DNA from: Cyclobacteriaceae bacterium
GTDB taxonomy: Bacteria; Bacteroidota; Bacteroidia; Cytophagales; Cyclobacteriaceae
Length of the DNA: 42,867 nt
Reading direction: 5' to 3'
NCBI GenBank assembly: GCA_020832375.1
Contig: JAFIEW010000022.1
Coordinates: 1-42,867, forward strand
The stretch's first letter is position 1; each line of letters starts with the position of its first letter. This document shows positions 42,691 to 42,867 of the stretch, one piece after another. The position numbers and the translations under genes are program-made. The notes below the pieces were generated by a model. That model was not told the DNA's origin. It was given only the letters and a program-made list of their open reading frames with translations, and ran no database searches.

Positions 42691-42867
42691 TTATCTTTTA
42701 ACTAAGGCATCAGCTTCTTGAAATAGCTCTAGTGCTCTTTGAAAGACTTCATTGGTTTCATTATAGATAGGATAAAAGCCTTTATTGTCCCATATTGATC
42801 GAGCTATTTGTGCCTTTAAATGTAGCTTCATCAAATCTTTTGACTTACTAAATTGCTCCTCTTGGTA
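42691..42867 (-). CDS. C-terminal end of a probable S41 (CtpA-type) peptidase, partial
   Basis: An open frame of 58 codons and a stop, running off the right edge on the minus strand. The visible residues include FSKSKDLMKLHLKAQIARSI, then WDNKGFYPIYNETNEVFQRA and the end LELFQEADALVKR. This helical tail, with the x-L-K-A-x-I-A-R-x-x-W ... F-Y-P-x-x-N-E pattern, is what I expect at the end of Bacteroidota C-terminal processing proteases. The catalytic Ser/Lys part lies outside the window, so the family call is moderate. That the frame is coding is supported by the terminator placed directly after its stop. Confidence 0.5.
   Translation of the reverse strand, partial: YQEEQFSKSKDLMKLHLKAQIARSIWDNKGFYPIYNETNEVFQRALELFQEADALVKR

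Overview
This window looks like chromosomal DNA of a free-living member of the Bacteroidota, most likely order Cytophagales. The base composition is AT-rich by eye. Several protein families are characteristic of the phylum: DUF5683 next to parB/dapB/lepB, DUF4159, DUF4905, TIGR02757 and an M56 peptidase fused to a TonB C-terminal domain. The tRNA genes carry promoters of the Bacteroidota type (TTG, about 20 bp, TAnnTTTG). No phage, integrase, CRISPR array, restriction system or complete insertion sequence is visible. This is mostly core chromosome, with small non-coding repeat elements in the gaps.

Left part (1-11 kb): nicotinate phosphoribosyltransferase (pncB) and an orphan peptide-binding lipoprotein lie on the minus strand. 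They are followed on the plus strand by a metallo-hydrolase, parA, parB, a DUF5683 protein, dapB, lepB and a small cyclophilin. parA and parB are unusually far apart and separated by a terminator.

Centre-left (11-21 kb): on the minus strand are a beta-barrel protein and a coiled-coil lipoprotein, tRNA-Leu(GAG), and an ergothioneine set (egtB, egtD) followed closely by a BrkB/YihY membrane protein. On the plus strand are a thioredoxin-like protein with a CxC motif and a membrane-anchored SpoIIE-type phosphatase. Then comes an array of three identical tRNA-Lys(TTT) genes on the minus strand, with a small lipoprotein gene behind it.

Centre (21-31 kb): a TPR/SH3 membrane protein, a small secreted protein, a BlaI repressor with an M56/TonB membrane peptidase (4-bp overlap), a TraB/GumN-like protein, an NfeD/ClpP-type membrane protease, a DUF4905 protein, a triple-LysM protein and a TIGR02757 protein.

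Right part (31-42.9 kb): citrate synthase, a prohibitin-like SPFH protein and a glutaryl-CoA dehydrogenase on the minus strand. The dehydrogenase is divergent from tryptophan 2,3-dioxygenase. Next is a minus-strand run folC-trmB-porin, then DUF4159, then a Sua5/YrdC-DUF1232-DUF429 operon. At the right edge is the C-terminal end of a probable S41 peptidase.

The most interesting unexplained structure is intergenic. One family is a roughly 203-bp multi-hairpin element with TATGC(T/A)TATCCGC termini, present in three copies, all lying 3' of a gene in the same sense orientation. A second is a roughly 310-bp element with inverted TAGGG..TGCTTAA ends bounded by TA, present in two copies. A third, weaker family carries inverted GGAATGACAAC ends. 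All three look like non-autonomous (MITE-like) elements. I see no convincing new defence or biosynthetic system in the window.
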